Origin: Planctomycetota bacterium
GTDB lineage: Bacteria > Planctomycetota > Phycisphaerae > Phycisphaerales > UBA1924
Length of the DNA stretch: 9,265 nucleotides
NCBI GenBank assembly: GCA_017303565.1
Contig: JAFLCM010000063.1
Location: forward strand, 1-9,265
Direction: 5' to 3'
Part shown: positions 1 to 6,789 of the stretch, piece by piece
How the letters are laid out: the number at the start of each line of letters is the position of its first letter
How positions within the stretch are numbered: the stretch's first letter is position 1
The notes under the pieces: model-generated
The model's input: only the letters and a program-made list of their open reading frames with translations
Told to the model about the DNA's origin: nothing
Database searches by the model: none
Position numbers and translations under genes: made by a program

Positions 1-1
1 C

Positions 2-2143
2 GGCGCCACCACCTTCACCACCGAGTACAAGGGCGTCCGCGCCGCCTGGACCCTCTCGGTCGCACCGAGCGACAACGCCGAGACCTGGACCGTCGAACTC
101 ACCAACACCTCGGCGAAGCCGCGCCGCCTCCGCATCGCCTCCTGGTTCGAGTGGTGCCTCGGCGCCGCCCCCGACGCCAAGCGCGAGTTCCACCGCCTCT
201 TCATCACCACCCGCTACGACGAGCGCCGCCACGCCGTCATCGCCTCGAAGAACATGTGGGACATCCCCGCCCGCAACGAGAAGGAGCACTGGAACCGCCC
301 CTGGCCCTACGTCTCCGGTCACCTCTGCGCCGGCATCACCTTCGACCGGCCCCTCGCCACCGCCGGCAAGGAGCGCTTCCTCGGCCGCTACGCCGACCAG
401 CACAACCCAGAGGCCATGACCCTCTCCGAGCCGCCCCGCGACTCGTTCGGCCGCTTCCACGACGCCGCCTGCGCCCTCGGCGGAGACTTCACCCTCCGCG
501 CCGGCGACCGCGTCCGCCTCCACTACGTCACCGCCATCGCCGACACCGAGAACGAACTCGTCTCCCTGCTCGACAAGTACGCCGACCCCGCCGCCGCCTG
601 GGACGTCCCCACCAAGTCGAAGAAAGCCTGGGAATCCCGCCTCGCGCCCACCCGCGTCGAGTCCGACGAACCCAGCTTCGACCTCATGAACGCCTTCTGG
701 CTGCCGTATCAGGCCATCTGCGGGCGCCTCTGGGCCCGCACGGGCTACTACCAGCAGTCCGGCGCCTTCGGCTTCCGCGACCAACTCCAGGACTCGCAGG
801 TCTGGCTCCCCCTCGACCCCGCCTCCACCCGCAAGCAGATCAACCTCCACGCCGCCCACCAGTTCGCCAACGGCAGCGTCTACCACTGGTGGCACCCGCT
901 CGCCGAGTTCGGCCTCCGCACCCAGTGCTCCGACGACTACCTCTGGCTCCCCTTCGTCACCGCCAACTACATCCGCGAGACCGGCGACCTCTCCGTCCTC
1001 GAAGACACCGCCCCCTTCGTCGATGAGCCCAACGCCAAGGCCACCATCCTCGACCACTGCCGCCGCGCCTTCGCACGCTCCTTCGCCCGCTTCTCCGAGC
1101 GCGGCCTGCCCCACATCGGATCCTGCGACTGGAACGACGGCCTCTCCGCCATGGGCGTCGAAGAGAAGGGCGAGACCGTCTGGCTCGCGCTCTTCATCGC
1201 TCAGCTCCTCGAAGACTTCGCCCACCTCTTCGACCAGGTCGAGGACCGCCGCTCCGCCCAGGACTTCCGCGCCCGCCGCGAAAAACTCATCGACGCCATC
1301 AACACCCACGCTTGGGACGGCGAGTGGTACCGCGGCGCCACCATGGACTCGGGCCGCTGGCTCGGCAGCAAGGCCTGCGCCCCCGGCCCCGCCCAGATCT
1401 TCCTCAACTGCCAGACCTGGGCCATCCTCACGAACGCCGGCCCAGAGGACCGCCTCAGGAAATCCTGGGACGCCGTCCGCGCCCACCTCCTCGCCGAGAT
1501 GGGCCCCTTGCTCATCCACCCCGCCTACACCACCCCCGACGCCGACGTCGGCTACATCACCCGCTACTCCCCCGGCTCGCGCGAGAACGGCGGCGTCTAC
1601 ATGCACGCCGCCACCTGGGCCCTGGCCGCCGCCTGCAAGCGCAAGGACGCCGCCAGCGTCTCCAAGATCTGGCACGCCGTCAGCCCGCCACTCCGCGCCA
1701 CCGACGCCGACCGCTACCGCGCCGAGCCGTACGTCATGCCCGGCAACGTCGACGGCCCCCTCAGCGACACCCCCGGCAAGGCCGGCTGGACCTGGTACAC
1801 CGGCTCCGCCGCCTGGCTCAACCGCGTCTGCCTCGAATGGGTCCTGGGAGTACGCCCCTCGTGGGACGCCCTCACCATCGACCCCTGCCCCTTCCCCGAA
1901 CTGGGGAAAGTCGACGTGCAACGCACCTGGCGCGGCCGCGCCATCCGCCTCAAGTTCGACGCATCCGAGTTCAGCCCCACCGCGGATACTCGCCTGAGCA
2001 TCAACGGACGCCCGATCATGGGCAACGTCATCCGAGAGGACGACCTCGACCCATCCGGGGAAAATCTGGTGACCGTGGGCTGGGGCGCCGTGACGACCCG
2101 CCCGCACAGCGCGGCCCAGCCCGCGCGCGAAAGGAGCAGGTGA
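2..2143 (+). CDS. GH94-family glycoside phosphorylase, C-terminal ~713 residues (5' end outside the window)
   Basis: This is a cytoplasmic phosphorylase of glycoside hydrolase family 94, which cleaves a beta-linked disaccharide or oligosaccharide with phosphate to give a sugar 1-phosphate. The frame is open back to base 2, so about 100 N-terminal residues are missing compared with ~800-residue cellobiose phosphorylases. The N-terminal beta-sandwich is visible (WTVELTNTS, then the SWFEWCLG region, bases ~90-160). The (alpha/alpha)6 catalytic part carries YQQSGAFGFRDQLQDS (749-796), HQFANGSVYHWWHP (857-895) and CDWNDG (1124-1141), whose Asp is the expected general acid. YSPGSRENGGVYMHAATW (1565-1618) and GWTWYTGSAAW (1784-1816) complete the family set. 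It lies 2 bases upstream of the pseudopilin gene and heads the visible operon with the sugar transporter. Substrate cannot be fixed from the sequence: cellobiose, cellodextrin, laminaribiose, chitobiose and cellobionate enzymes share these motifs. The family call is secure. Confidence 0.93.
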   Translation, partial: GATTFTTEYKGVRAAWTLSVAPSDNAETWTVELTNTSAKPRRLRIASWFEWCLGAAPDAKREFHRLFITTRYDERRHAVIASKNMWDIPARNEKEHWNRPWPYVSGHLCAGITFDRPLATAGKERFLGRYADQHNPEAMTLSEPPRDSFGRFHDAACALGGDFTLRAGDRVRLHYVTAIADTENELVSLLDKYADPAAAWDVPTKSKKAWESRLAPTRVESDEPSFDLMNAFWLPYQAICGRLWARTGYYQQSGAFGFRDQLQDSQVWLPLDPASTRKQINLHAAHQFANGSVYHWWHPLAEFGLRTQCSDDYLWLPFVTANYIRETGDLSVLEDTAPFVDEPNAKATILDHCRRAFARSFARFSERGLPHIGSCDWNDGLSAMGVEEKGETVWLALFIAQLLEDFAHLFDQVEDRRSAQDFRARREKLIDAINTHAWDGEWYRGATMDSGRWLGSKACAPGPAQIFLNCQTWAILTNAGPEDRLRKSWDAVRAHLLAEMGPLLIHPAYTTPDADVGYITRYSPGSRENGGVYMHAATWALAAACKRKDAASVSKIWHAVSPPLRATDADRYRAEPYVMPGNVDGPLSDTPGKAGWTWYTGSAAWLNRVCLEWVLGVRPSWDALTIDPCPFPELGKVDVQRTWRGRAIRLKFDASEFSPTADTRLSINGRPIMGNVIREDDLDPSGENLVTVGWGAVTTRPHSAAQPARERSR
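2131..2136 (+). promoter_or_regulatory. Shine-Dalgarno site of the pseudopilin gene
   Basis: AAGGAG lies 9 bases before the ATG at 2146 and inside the last codons of the GH94 gene. It is the reason for choosing the 2146 start although the frame stays open far upstream. It shows that the pseudopilin is translated as a separate protein and is not fused to the phosphorylase. Confidence 0.8.
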
Positions 2144-2145
2144 CC

Positions 2146-2946
2146 ATGCCCACCGCAACCAAGAACGCCCAGCAGCGCGCCCCGCGCCGCGGCTTCACCC
2201 TCGTCGAACTCCTCGTCGTCGTCGCCGTCATCGCGCTGCTGATGAGCCTCCTGCTCCCGGCCCTGGGCAAGGCCCGCCAGACCGGCCAGAACATCACCTG
2301 CCAGTCCAACCTGCGCCAGATGGGCATCGCCACCACGATGTACCTGAACGACCAGGGCGACGACGCCGCCTTCCTCCCCACCCGCATCACCCTCCCCACC
2401 GGCAACCAGATCTACGCCCGCTACCGCGCCATCGAACTGCTCGACCAGTACATGGAGGGCAACCGCGAGGCCTTCCTCTGCCCGTCCGCCTCGGGCATCA
2501 CCAGCGTCCTCGACCCCTACAACATCGAACTCCTCGACGAGAGCGCCACCGTCTGCGTCAAGGACGTCAACAACGACGGCCGCATCGAGAAGCAGATCGA
2601 CCTCATCAACGAGTACTGGGTCAACGACTCACGCATCGGCGAGAACAACGCACTCGCCGGCCTGCGCCGCCACTACGGCATGTCCGGCCAGAAACTCAAG
2701 TGGATCCGCCACTACAGCGAGGCCCTCCTGTTCATGGACGCCGTCGACTGGATCCCCCGTCACTTCGGCCGCGGCATGCAGAACACCGGGCCCAACGCCC
2801 GCGCCAACCAGACCGGACGCGTCAACGGCCTCATGGGCGACCTCCGCGTCATGACCTTCTCCAGCGTCGAGCTCTACAGCCCCGACCGCTTCGGCTCCTT
2901 CGCCGACCCCTGGAGCTGGGGCAATCACTACCCCGCCACGCCCTGA
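2146..2946 (+). CDS. Prepilin-type (type II secretion/type IV pilus-like) pseudopilin, 266 aa
   Basis: This is a membrane-inserted pseudopilin precursor, presumably processed by a PilD-type prepilin peptidase. The class III leader is clear: basic residues 11-15, then G16-FTLVE with Glu at mature position +5, followed by a hydrophobic helix to about residue 40. Cleavage is expected between G16 and F17. CQSNLRQMGIATTMYLNDQGD (from residue 52) and FLCPSA (110-115) match the large planctomycete/Lentisphaerae/Verrucomicrobia pseudopilin family. Residues 140-148 (DVNNDGRIE) look like an EF-hand or dockerin calcium loop. The usual C-terminal H-x9-DG / FADGHV signature is degenerate: here it reads NGLMGDLRV (227-235). 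The gene starts 2 bases after the phosphorylase stop with a strong ribosome site and lies inside the sugar-uptake operon. Its role there is unknown. Assembly of a short surface fibre, or of a pseudopilus for glycan capture, is only inference. Confidence 0.9.
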   Translation: MPTATKNAQQRAPRRGFTLVELLVVVAVIALLMSLLLPALGKARQTGQNITCQSNLRQMGIATTMYLNDQGDDAAFLPTRITLPTGNQIYARYRAIELLDQYMEGNREAFLCPSASGITSVLDPYNIELLDESATVCVKDVNNDGRIEKQIDLINEYWVNDSRIGENNALAGLRRHYGMSGQKLKWIRHYSEALLFMDAVDWIPRHFGRGMQNTGPNARANQTGRVNGLMGDLRVMTFSSVELYSPDRFGSFADPWSWGNHYPATP

Positions 2947-2969
2947 TGCGACCAAACCCGCCCGGGGCT

Positions 2970-2973
2970 GAGG
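2970..2973 (+). promoter_or_regulatory. Ribosome binding site choosing the 2981 start
   Basis: GAGG lies 7 bases before the ATG at 2981. The alternative in-frame ATG at 2999 has no comparable site at the right distance, so 2981 is preferred. The match is short, so the choice is moderate. Confidence 0.5.
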
Positions 2974-2980
2974 AAAAAGC

Positions 2981-3343
2981 ATGGGCCTCCGAGAAACCAT
3001 GAACGAGCGTCCATGGATCGGCTACACCGTCGTGGTCGTCCTGCTCGTCGCCGGCGTCTTCGCCTTCCTCCGTTTCGTCAACACCGCCGATCCCCGCAGC
3101 GTCGAGCGCCTCGGCCAGATGGTCACCGTCCGCGATCGCGACACCGGCGACGAGTGGACCGTCAACCGCGGCCGCATGGAGCTCGCCCTCATCCAGCAGT
3201 CCGCCAAGGGCCCGCTCGATCCAAAGGTCGGTCTCACCACCCCCAAAACCGGCAAGCCCAGCGGTTTCCCCACCGACAACAGCTGGGAAGAGACCATCAA
3301 GCGCATCAACGAGGAGCGCGCCGCCGCGTCCGGAGGGAAATAG
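2981..3343 (+). CDS. Small single-pass membrane protein of unknown function, 120 aa
   Basis: I do not recognise this gene. It encodes a short N-terminus, one hydrophobic helix at about residues 13-30 (IGYTVVVVLLVAGVFAFL), then a ~90-residue soluble domain. By the positive-inside rule (R4, R10 before the helix) the soluble part probably faces outward, although R31 follows directly. The soluble part has VRDRDTGDEWTVNRGRMELA (49-68), a Pro/Gly-rich stretch with PKTGKP (88-93), and a charged helical end (ETIKRINEER, 104-113). It contains no cysteine. The spacing resembles small zinc-ribbon-like proteins seen next to planctomycete pseudopilins, but without the metal ligands; that comparison is from memory and weak. 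It sits 34 bases after the pseudopilin and 3 bases before the sugar-binding protein gene, so it is co-transcribed with both. It could be an accessory or assembly factor for the pseudopilin, or a transporter helper. Confidence 0.75.
   Translation: MGLRETMNERPWIGYTVVVVLLVAGVFAFLRFVNTADPRSVERLGQMVTVRDRDTGDEWTVNRGRMELALIQQSAKGPLDPKVGLTTPKTGKPSGFPTDNSWEETIKRINEERAAASGGK
3332..3336 (+). promoter_or_regulatory. Shine-Dalgarno site supporting a GTG start at 3347
   Basis: GGAGG ends 10 bases before GTG 3347. The first ATG in this frame, at 3362, would lie 25 bases from the site, which is too far. The GTG start also gives the full leader with the Arg-Arg pair at residues 8-9. The site sits in the final codons of the preceding small-protein gene. 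Confidence 0.7.
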
Positions 3344-3346
3344 CCG

Positions 3347-4756
3347 GTGCCCCGCGCCGAGATGACGCGCCGCGCCGCCCTCGGCGCCGTCGCCGCCGCA
3401 GCCGTCGGCTACATGGCCTTCGGCCCCCGCCCCCGCCGCGAACGCGCCGACGGACGCCTCGTCCTCGACTACTGGGAAAAGTGGACGCAGAACGAGGCCG
3501 CGGCGATGCGCACCGTCGTCGACCGCTTCAACGCCTCCCAGCCTCGCGTCTTCGTCCGCTACTTCTCCACCAGCGCCATCGACCAGAAGGCCCTGATCGC
3601 CATCGCCGGCGCCAGCCCGCCCGACATCCTCGGCCTCGGCAACTTCTCCGTCCCCGCCTACGCCGAGAGCGGTGCCATCCTCCCCCTCGACGACCTCGCC
3701 AACAAGCACGCCATCCGCCGCGACGCCTACGCCCCCCGCGTCTGGGACATGCTCACCCACGCGCCCCCCGGGCCCGCGAGCGGCAACTCGCCGCGTCTCT
3801 ACGCCGTCGTCAACACCTGCGGCGCGCTCGCCCTCTTCTACAACCGCGCCCTCTTCCGCGACGCCGGCCTCGACCCCGACAAGCCCCCGCGCACCATCAA
3901 CGAACTCGACGCCGCCAACGAAGCCCTCATGCGCTTCGAGTCCCCCTCCGGCCCCACCCGCAAGGACGACGGCCAAAGCCCCATCGCCCGCGCCGGCTTC
4001 CTCCACATGGAGCCCAACTGGTGGACCTGGCACTGGGGCGCGTATTTCGGCGACCACATCTACGACCACGCCGCCGACAAGGCCACACCCGACTCCCCCG
4101 GCAACGTCCGCGCCTACCGGTGGGCACGCTCCTACCCCGAGCGCTACGGCGTCGAACGCCTCGTCCGATTCCAGACCGGCTTCGGCTTCTACGGCACCAG
4201 CGAGAACCCCTTCCTCAAGGGCAAGATCGCGATGGTCAACCAGGGCCCCTGGCTCGCCAACGTCATCGCCCAGTACCAGCCCGACCTCGACTACGCCGTC
4301 GCCCCCTTCCCGGTCGATGACTCCGTCTACGACGAATCCCGCCCCGTCGGCCTGCTCGACTGCGACGTGCTCACCATCCCCAAAGGCGCGCGCGACCCCG
4401 AGGCCTCCATGGAGTTCATCGCCTTCACCCAGCGCCCAGAGAACATCGAACTGCTCAGCGCCGCCCACGGCAAGAACTCGCCCCTCGTGACCCAGAGCGA
4501 GTCCTTCGAACGCGGCCACGTCAACAGGTTCGTCGCCGTCCACTCCAAGATCGCCAACAGCCCGCGCGCCTTCGTCTTCCCCCGCACCCGCACCTGGCAG
4601 GAGTACGCCGCGGAGTTCAACGCCGGCATGCAGCGCCTCTGGCGCCTCGACGCCGACGCCCCCGAAATGCTCGCCACCGTCGCCAAGGCCGCCCAGCGCC
4701 AACTCGACCGCGCCGCCGCCGCCCGCGCCGCACGCTCCGTTGAGGCCACCGCGTGA
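3347..4756 (+). CDS. ABC transporter sugar-binding protein, family 1 (CUT1), Tat-like leader, 469 aa
   Basis: This extracytoplasmic solute-binding protein of bacterial family 1 captures an oligosaccharide and hands it to the two permeases encoded just downstream. The N-terminus reads MTRRAALG then a hydrophobic stretch (residues 6-26), a twin-arginine-like leader with no lipobox Cys. No clear A-x-A cleavage site is visible, so it may remain anchored by this helix. Family hallmarks are LDYWEKWTQNEAAAMRTVVDRFNAS (39-64), FYNRALFRDAGLDPDKPP (164-181), FLKGKIAMVNQGPWL (289-303) and LTIPKGARDPEASMEFIAF (342-360). The aromatic cluster WWTWHW (225-230) is a good candidate for stacking on sugar rings. 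Length is typical. The stop overlaps the next gene by 4 bases. The ligand is not predictable from sequence, but the GH94 gene in the operon suggests a beta-linked di- or oligosaccharide. Confidence 0.92.
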   Translation: MPRAEMTRRAALGAVAAAAVGYMAFGPRPRRERADGRLVLDYWEKWTQNEAAAMRTVVDRFNASQPRVFVRYFSTSAIDQKALIAIAGASPPDILGLGNFSVPAYAESGAILPLDDLANKHAIRRDAYAPRVWDMLTHAPPGPASGNSPRLYAVVNTCGALALFYNRALFRDAGLDPDKPPRTINELDAANEALMRFESPSGPTRKDDGQSPIARAGFLHMEPNWWTWHWGAYFGDHIYDHAADKATPDSPGNVRAYRWARSYPERYGVERLVRFQTGFGFYGTSENPFLKGKIAMVNQGPWLANVIAQYQPDLDYAVAPFPVDDSVYDESRPVGLLDCDVLTIPKGARDPEASMEFIAFTQRPENIELLSAAHGKNSPLVTQSESFERGHVNRFVAVHSKIANSPRAFVFPRTRTWQEYAAEFNAGMQRLWRLDADAPEMLATVAKAAQRQLDRAAAARAARSVEATA

Positions 4757-5682
4757 AGCACACCCGCGCCACCCTCACCGGCCTCGCCTGGGTCAGCCCC
4801 TGGCTCATCGGCTGCCTCGCCTTCACCCTGCTCCCGGTGGCGATGACCCTCTACTTCTCCTTCACCGACTACCCCATCCTCGAACGCCCCCTCTGGACCG
4901 GCCTCGACAACTTCAAGGCCCTGCTCACCGACCCCGTCTTCGCCCTGGTCCTGAAGAACACGCTCATCTACGCCGCCCTCTCGATCCCCTTGCAGACCGT
5001 CGCCGCCCTCGCCGTCGCCGCGCTCCTCAACAACCCGCTCAAGGGCGTCGGCTTCTACCGCGCCGCCGTCTTCGTCCCCGCCATCGTCCCCACCGTGGCG
5101 TGCGCGATGATCTGGTACTGGCTGTTCAACGGCGAACTCGGCCTCGTCAACCAGGGCCTGAGAATGGTGGGGGGGCTGCTCCCCGCCGCCGTCGCCTCCG
5201 CGCTGCCCGAGGGCCTCCGCGACCTCCTCGCCGGCCCAGCTTGGCTCAGCACCTCCGGCTGGGCCATGGCCGCCCTCGTCGTGGTCAGCATCTGGAACAT
5301 CGGCCAGTCCGTCGTCATCTACCTCGCCGCCATGCAGGACGTCCCCAAGAGCCTCTACGAGGCCGCCTCCATCGACGGCGCGGGCCCGGTCCGCCGCTTC
5401 ATCACCGTCACCCTCCCCGGCGTCTCTCCCGTCGTCCTCTTCAACGTCGTCACCGGCCTCATCAACACCTGGCAGGTCTTTGCCGTCCCCTACATCATGA
5501 CCGAGGGCGGCCCCGACCGCTCCACCCTCTTCTACAGCATGTACCTCTACCAGGCCGGCTTCATCTACCAGAAACTCGGCTACGCCGGCGCGCTCGCCTG
5601 GGTCCAGTTCCTCATCATCATGGCCCTCACCGCGCTCACCTTCGCGATCAGCCGCAACCTCGTGCTGGACCGCTCCGCGTGA
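4753..5682 (+). CDS. Sugar ABC transporter permease, MalF/UgpA type, 309 aa
   Basis: This is the first inner-membrane subunit of a CUT1 sugar importer, which forms a heterodimeric channel with the next gene product. Six hydrophobic segments are visible at about residues 13-35, 66-92, 103-126, 168-192, 223-247 and 278-300. The cytoplasmic EAA loop is YEAASIDGAGPVRRFITVTLP (from residue 202), which docks on the ATPase, followed by the typical NTWQVFAVPYIMTEGGP (238-254). The GTG start shares the sequence GTGA (4753-4756) with the stop of the binding-protein gene, which implies translational coupling and equal dosage. It has no separate ribosome binding site of note. Substrate is the same unknown sugar as for the binding protein. 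Confidence 0.94.
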   Translation: MKHTRATLTGLAWVSPWLIGCLAFTLLPVAMTLYFSFTDYPILERPLWTGLDNFKALLTDPVFALVLKNTLIYAALSIPLQTVAALAVAALLNNPLKGVGFYRAAVFVPAIVPTVACAMIWYWLFNGELGLVNQGLRMVGGLLPAAVASALPEGLRDLLAGPAWLSTSGWAMAALVVVSIWNIGQSVVIYLAAMQDVPKSLYEAASIDGAGPVRRFITVTLPGVSPVVLFNVVTGLINTWQVFAVPYIMTEGGPDRSTLFYSMYLYQAGFIYQKLGYAGALAWVQFLIIMALTALTFAISRNLVLDRSA

Positions 5683-6551
5683 CCCGCGCCCCCGTCATCT
5701 CGCGCGCCAGATCCCGCCGCATCCTGCTGCACGCGGTCCTCGCCTCCATCGCCTTCTTCTTCGCCGCGCCGCTGCTCTGGATGCTCGCCACCAGCGTCAA
5801 GCCCGTCGACCAGGCCATGGTCACGCCCCCGACGCTCCTCCCCGTCCCCGCCTCGAAAACCCCCGCCTTCGCCGCCGAGAACTACAGCGCCGTCTGGAAC
5901 GACCCCGCCATCGACTTCCCCCTCTACTTCCGCAACTCGCTCATCGTCGCCACCCTCTCCGTCATCGGCATGACCCTCTCCAGCGCCGTCACCGCCTACG
6001 GCTTCGCCCGCATGGACTGGCGCGGACGCAAGCCCCTCTTCTTCATCCTGCTCGCCACGCTGATGATCCCCTTCCCGGTCCTCATGCTCCCGCAGTACCT
6101 CATCTTCGCGGAACTCGGCTGGATCGGCTCGCTCAAGCCCCTCTGGGTCCCCGCCTTCTTCGCCAACGCCTTCAACGTCTTCCTGCTCCGCCAGTTCTAC
6201 ATGACCATCCCAAGAGAACTCGACGAGGCCGCCACCATCGACGGCTGCGGGCACTGGGGCATCTTCTGGAAAGTCATCTTCCCCCTCAGCCGCCCCGCCC
6301 TCGCCGTCGTCGCCCTCCTCCAGTTCACCTACACCTGGAACGACTTCGTCGGCCCCCTTCTCTTCGTCGCCCACCGCGACCAGTTCACCCTCGCCCTCGG
6401 CCTGCAACTCTTCCAGAGCCAGGCCGGCTTCACCCCGTGGAACCTGCTCATGGCCGCCAGCACCATGGTCGTCGCACCGGTGCTGCTGTTGTTCCTCCTC
6501 GCCGAGCGCGTCTTCACGCGCGGCCTCACTGCCGGCGGCTCCCGCGAGTGA
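5679..6551 (+). CDS. Sugar ABC transporter permease, MalG type, 290 aa
   Basis: This is the second CUT1 permease subunit. About six membrane segments are visible near residues 15-38, 84-109, 118-140, 151-171, 205-228 and 255-276. The EAA loop is DEAATIDGCGHWGIFWKVIFP (from residue 182), and NSLIVATLSVIGMTLSSAVTAYGFAR (from 86) is the usual second-helix signature of MalG proteins. The GTG start overlaps the preceding stop in GTGA (5679-5682), the same coupling as at the previous junction. The frame is open far upstream, but only the portion from 5679 resembles a protein family. It is the last gene of the operon. No ATPase gene follows, so the importer must borrow one. Confidence 0.94.
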   Translation: MTRAPVISRARSRRILLHAVLASIAFFFAAPLLWMLATSVKPVDQAMVTPPTLLPVPASKTPAFAAENYSAVWNDPAIDFPLYFRNSLIVATLSVIGMTLSSAVTAYGFARMDWRGRKPLFFILLATLMIPFPVLMLPQYLIFAELGWIGSLKPLWVPAFFANAFNVFLLRQFYMTIPRELDEAATIDGCGHWGIFWKVIFPLSRPALAVVALLQFTYTWNDFVGPLLFVAHRDQFTLALGLQLFQSQAGFTPWNLLMAASTMVVAPVLLLFLLAERVFTRGLTAGGSRE

Positions 6552-6592
6552 ACCCGCTTCACGCAGGACACACGTCACGACCGGCGGTCACG

Positions 6593-6606
6593 GTAAATCG
6601 TTTTAC
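6593..6606. promoter_or_regulatory. Possible LacI-family operator 1
   Basis: GTAAATCGTTTTAC is a 14-base pseudo-palindrome centred on CG. The outer five bases of the two arms (GTAAA / TTTAC) pair perfectly; only the bases next to the central CG do not. A central CG with such arms is typical of LacI/GalR-family operators. It lies 42 bases after the permease stop and about 197 bases before the next start codon, in a locally A/T-rich patch. Confidence 0.5.
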
Positions 6607-6692
6607 TCAACCGCACCCGTCCCGCCCGCGCCCCCGCACTCAACTTGGCCCACGAAAACACCTTGCAGCGTCCCAAAATGCCGGAAAAATGT

Positions 6693-6721
6693 TTGACCGC
6701 CACCCGAACCTGCGGAACGAT
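6693..6721 (+). promoter_or_regulatory. Weak candidate promoter for the dockerin-repeat protein gene
   Basis: TTGACC (6693-6698) is a good -35 match. With a 17-base spacer, AACGAT (6716-6721) would be the -10 element, which matches only three of six positions. The pair lies between the two operator-like palindromes and its -10 touches the second one. That arrangement would suit repression. The -10 is poor, so the exact promoter is uncertain. Confidence 0.25.
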
Positions 6722-6734
6722 GTAAGCGGTTACG
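6721..6734. promoter_or_regulatory. Possible LacI-family operator 2
   Basis: TGTAAGCGGTTACG closely matches the general LacI/CcpA-type pattern TGTAAnCGnTTACA, with GTAA/TTAC arms around a central CG. It starts 69 bases before the ATG of the secreted protein gene and about 128 bases downstream of the first palindrome, centre to centre. Being close to the likely promoter, it could act by blocking RNA polymerase. No regulator gene is in the window. Confidence 0.55.
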
Positions 6735-6789
6735 TCGATACATTTTCACCGCCGGCGCACAACCCGGCGCTCCCCTGGAGACGAGACCG

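Noticed and set aside
254..256. ATG at 254 as the start of the GH94 gene
   Set aside because: The same frame continues upstream to base 2 with sequence fitting the GH94 N-terminal beta-sandwich, so this is an internal Met.
1312..2145. Upstream extension of the pseudopilin frame, suggesting a fusion
   Set aside because: The extension is Arg/Pro/His-rich nonsense overlapping the GH94 gene. A strong ribosome site and class III leader place the start at 2146.
2849..4702. Long minus-strand open frame opposite the small membrane protein and sugar-binding protein genes
   Set aside because: Its translation is Gly/Val/Ala/Glu/Asp-rich low-complexity sequence, the usual by-product of C-ending codons on the other strand. 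The plus-strand genes have clear family motifs.
4740..5678. Upstream extension of the MalG-type permease frame
   Set aside because: It is Arg/Pro-rich and out of frame with the MalF-type gene; family similarity begins at GTG 5679.
5580..6578. Minus-strand open frame opposite the MalG-type permease
   Set aside because: Its Glu/Gly/Asp-rich composition is an antisense artefact of high-GC coding; the permease motifs are on the plus strand.
6552..6592. Intrinsic terminator after the permease operon
   Set aside because: Only a 4-bp GACC/GGTC stem (6579-6589) is visible, with no T-run directly behind it.
6750..6769. Hairpin CGCCGG / CCGGCG before the secreted-protein gene as an attenuator
   Set aside because: A 6-bp stem with an 8-base loop is expected by chance at this GC content, and no T-run or alternative pairing is seen.
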